This document shows positions 61,304-64,000 of a DNA stretch of 64,000 nt, in pieces. The first letter of the stretch is position 1; every line of letters begins with the position of its first letter. The stretch is from NCBI GenBank assembly GCA_013398055.1, contig VZRS01012053.1:62001-126000 (forward strand). The letters run 5' to 3'. Under the pieces are notes generated by a model that was given only the letters and a program-made list of their open reading frames with translations, did no database searches and had not been told where the DNA came from. The position numbers and the translations under genes were made by a program. Source of the DNA: Ifrita kowaldi (Eukaryota; Chordata; Aves; Passeriformes; Cinclosomatidae).

Positions 61304-62424
61304 CTAGCTCATTTCTAGCCATCCAAAGCATAAACTATGCAGGTATATTTTTTTTGGTTTTTAAAGGAGTTTCAATTATCACAAAACCCACTAGCCAGAA
61401 GAGGAAACTCCATGCTAGAAATTAGTCTTAGTTTTCACACTTACAATAACTAAACACTGAAATCTTTTCATCAATATGCTGTGGAGCTCTGCCTCTGCAA
61501 GACTTTAGCTTTAGACTAAGAACGTTTCTAAAATAAATTTTATAGCTCCACCAGATGTTAACTATGCTCAGATACTGAAATACTATGTAAAAATGTAAAG
61601 CCTTAAGATAGATATACGAATTATGGGATAAAATCTGTCACCTGAAAAGGTTAAATTAGGTGACCAAAAAGTCTAACCTTGTGGCTGGAAATTGATTAAA
61701 GAATAAGGATGCCTTGACATCTCTTTGCAACTTGGTCAGCCTTACCTTTGAAGAGAACTGTAAAAGAGACTGCAGAAGATGCACTCCACACCATAAAAAT
61801 AATCCTTTATTTGGTGTCCATCTGAGCTTCTATTGAGATTGACCTTAAAGTAGCTTTTCAGCAAGACTGAATAACTGCAATGCTAAGATAATATTACTAA
61901 AAATACGCTATATATAAGAAGGAACATTTTAAATTGATCCAGCTTTCTTCTAACTATTGATTTTTAACTAGTAACATTTTAAGTTGTACAAATTTGTTTT
62001 AATCCTCCCTGACTTCCATAAGTGTCATTTTTTAAGTTCCCGAACAGTTATTTCTTGTCTCAGGAAAACTTCAACATCACAATCTTCTTTTTGTGTGCGT
62101 TCATTTGTCCCTAACAGACGTCTAATGCAAGAGTAACTGAGAACAAAATTACTTTCTAAAGTAGGAATTGTGTGTAAAAGAAAATACTTTTAAAAAGGAA
62201 GATCAAAATTTTCCTTAGTTCTTCTATCACTGTTCTTTTTGTCTATGAGGGGATACTGGTTTTCTCTACATGGAGGAGAGAGGACCTCAGAAAGATTCCA
62301 AGCAACCACTTAAAAGCAGCAGACCTTTAGGGACTCAGACACCCCTAAACTGAAGGAAAGCAATTGTTAAAGTGAAAATTTCCCTTCAGAAGAGTAAAAT
62401 AAAAACAATTGGAACATAGAGTAG
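61304..62424. other. Sequence 5' of the candidate gene
   Basis: AT-rich. The only notable signal is the minus-strand donor CTTCAAAG|GTAAGG at 61746, preceded by 59 open nucleotides in three frames, one including an ATG (MVWSASSAVSFTVLFK). No promoter-like CpG island is present here. Confidence 0.35.
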
Positions 62425-62870
62425 AATCACAGATTCATAGATTTGTTCTGGTTAGAAAAGACTTTAGGCCGCTGAGTCCAACCATTCGCCTAACACTGCC
62501 GAGCCCACCAATCAACCATGTCCCCAAGTGTCACTTCTACACGTATTTTAAATGCCTCCAGGGATTGGCTTCAGCCCATCAATGCAGTCTGTTCAAATCC
62601 CTCTGCAGAGCCTTCCTACCCTGCATCAGGCCAACACTCCTGCCTAGTTTGGTGTCATCTGCAAACTGAGGGTGCACTCAGTCCCCTCATAATCATATCC
62701 AGATCATAGGTACCAGATGTTACACAGGACTAGCTTCAATAGTGAGCCTGGGGGAAACCCACCGATGACCAGCCACCACCTGAGTGTAACTCCATTCACC
62801 ACCACTCTCTGGGCCTGGCCAGACAGCCAGGTTTTTTACCCAGTAAAGTTTTTTACCCATGCTGTTTAGA
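62425..62870 (-). mobile_element. Internally deleted CR1 LINE, minus orientation
   Basis: Begins with the 3' tip (AGAATCACAGATTCATAGAT...AAGACTTTAGGCCGCTGAGT). It passes at about 62600 into internal ORF2 sequence: TTTGGTGTCATCTGCAAACT, then CTCCATTCACCACCACTCTC and TGGGCCTGGCC, complementary to the RT region before the QGS motif. Most of the region between the RT core and the 3' end is missing. No open reading frame of significance. Confidence 0.92.
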
Positions 62871-64000
62871 GCACAGAATGTGGTAGGTTAGAAATACAAT
62901 CCTTGATAGTTATCTCTCATTCGGCTGATGCTGTTTCAATTAAAAATCCAAACACCTCTGCTCAAATAATGACACAAGGTATATAAGAACAATACTGTAC
63001 ACTCATGTACTTAAAACAAAATACTTATATCCCAATGCTGATTTAGTATTATTATCAAGATTAAACAAGTAGAAGGGAAAAACAAGAGAGTAGCAGATGC
63101 AGTCACAACAATGTCAAAGGAGAATGCAAATCTGTTTCTTATATTACTGATTTAATTTGTATTCAGGATTTAGAATTTACTGATGAATATTTTTGTCACA
63201 TCATCCATCATAGCCTGGCACTAGAGAGAAGGAAGACAGAAAAATTAAAAACCTGCTTGTTACTGTAAACTAAAGAGCATGAACAACATCCATCAAAGAC
63301 AGACAGATAGAAGATAAAAGTGATTGCCAAAGCCAAGTGATCTATGCTGATTTTCTTTTAAACATTTATTAAAATGCTCTAAATGCAGATCCACTTTCCT
63401 CTAGTAAATATTTATTGTTATTTCTTTTGCCATGGACTGGAAACTGTGAACAGTGATAAATTAGTTGCAAAGGTCCGTAATTTTACTCTTGCTTTTATAA
63501 ATACATCTACATCTTCTACTGAAGTGCTATTTTTTGTCTCTGATTAGCAGGGATGTATCCTATATCAGCTGTTAAGTAAGATGCTCTTTCCTTTGTCTTT
63601 GCTGATAGAGTCACAGAACAAGGCATAGGCCAATAGTGGAGGACAGACACTGTGCAAGGGACCAGCTACAAAATTAGCTGCTGCCAGTGGAAGTGTTTTC
63701 ATTGGTTCAGTAGGCTTTAGATTAAGCTAGAGATCAACTCCTTTGTACCCTCAGACCATAAATATCTGAGCTTTTACTTACAGAGAAATGCATGCATTTA
63801 TTTCTTAAGAAGTGGTCTGAATGCCAGTCTATTTCTAACCGGAGTTAATGTAATCATACTCTCAGATTGTGCAGTATCAAAATACATACTAGAATGAAGT
63901 CATTCATTCTAGCCTTTTAGATAAAATTGCAAGGTATAACATTCCTGATAGCAGTGCTACTGGGCCTTAGACAGCAAGTGCAAGGATGGCGTAGGAGTGT
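62871..64000. other. Non-genic AT-rich stretch
   Basis: No gene, repeat or regulatory site recognised up to the window edge. Confidence 0.45.

Noticed and set aside
1..64000. CRISPR arrays, operons, tRNA or rRNA genes
   Set aside because: The window is vertebrate nuclear DNA. No cloverleaf with A and B boxes, rRNA segment or regularly spaced repeat array was seen.

Overview
This is AT-rich vertebrate DNA, almost certainly from a bird. It carries at least four substantial CR1 LINE copies whose 3' ends finish in the octamer-type tail of avian CR1 (GATTCTGT repeats at 5565-5590), a short avian-style solo LTR, several microsatellites, and vertebrate-type exons with consensus splice sites. There is no bacterial-style gene organisation. 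Nearly all long open frames are chance or repeat-derived.

Left end (1-3.3 kb): a minus-strand exon at 3073-3299 is the first coding exon of a type II classical cadherin. It has a signal peptide, a short propeptide, an RVKR furin site and a mature N-terminus with Trp2 and Trp4. Its N-terminus fits cadherin-19 (CDH19) best. The sequence to its left is the following intron. The second coding exon is not in the window.

Middle (3.3-40 kb): mainly non-genic sequence upstream of CDH19. It holds a 5'-truncated CR1 with a broken reverse transcriptase (3870-5594), microsatellites, a second CR1 tail (37.77-38.05 kb), an 80-nt stem-loop at 12.3 kb, and three GC-rich islands of unknown nature (23.1, 25.7 and 38.9 kb). 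Some stretches look like regulatory DNA, for example 2.19-2.58 and 6.9-7.16 kb.

Right part (40.9-61.3 kb): ten minus-strand segments have open frames, splice acceptors and donors of varying strength, and mutually compatible intron phases, and can be chained into one reading frame of about 500 codons. I do not recognise the protein. I propose it as an unrecognised spliced gene on the same strand as CDH19; this is inference, and the core exons (53312-53466, 52941-53068, 42969-43164, 40951-41034) are much better supported than the rest. The introns contain an ancient CR1 relic, a CpG-rich island (46.3 kb), a TTTC microsatellite (50.1 kb), an antisense CR1 (53.5-54.0 kb) and a well-preserved solo LTR with a perfect 6-bp target duplication (54608-54973). 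Two further rearranged antisense CR1 copies lie at 60.3 and 62.4 kb.

No computation or database search was available. All identities rest on reading the sequence and knowledge of the families.
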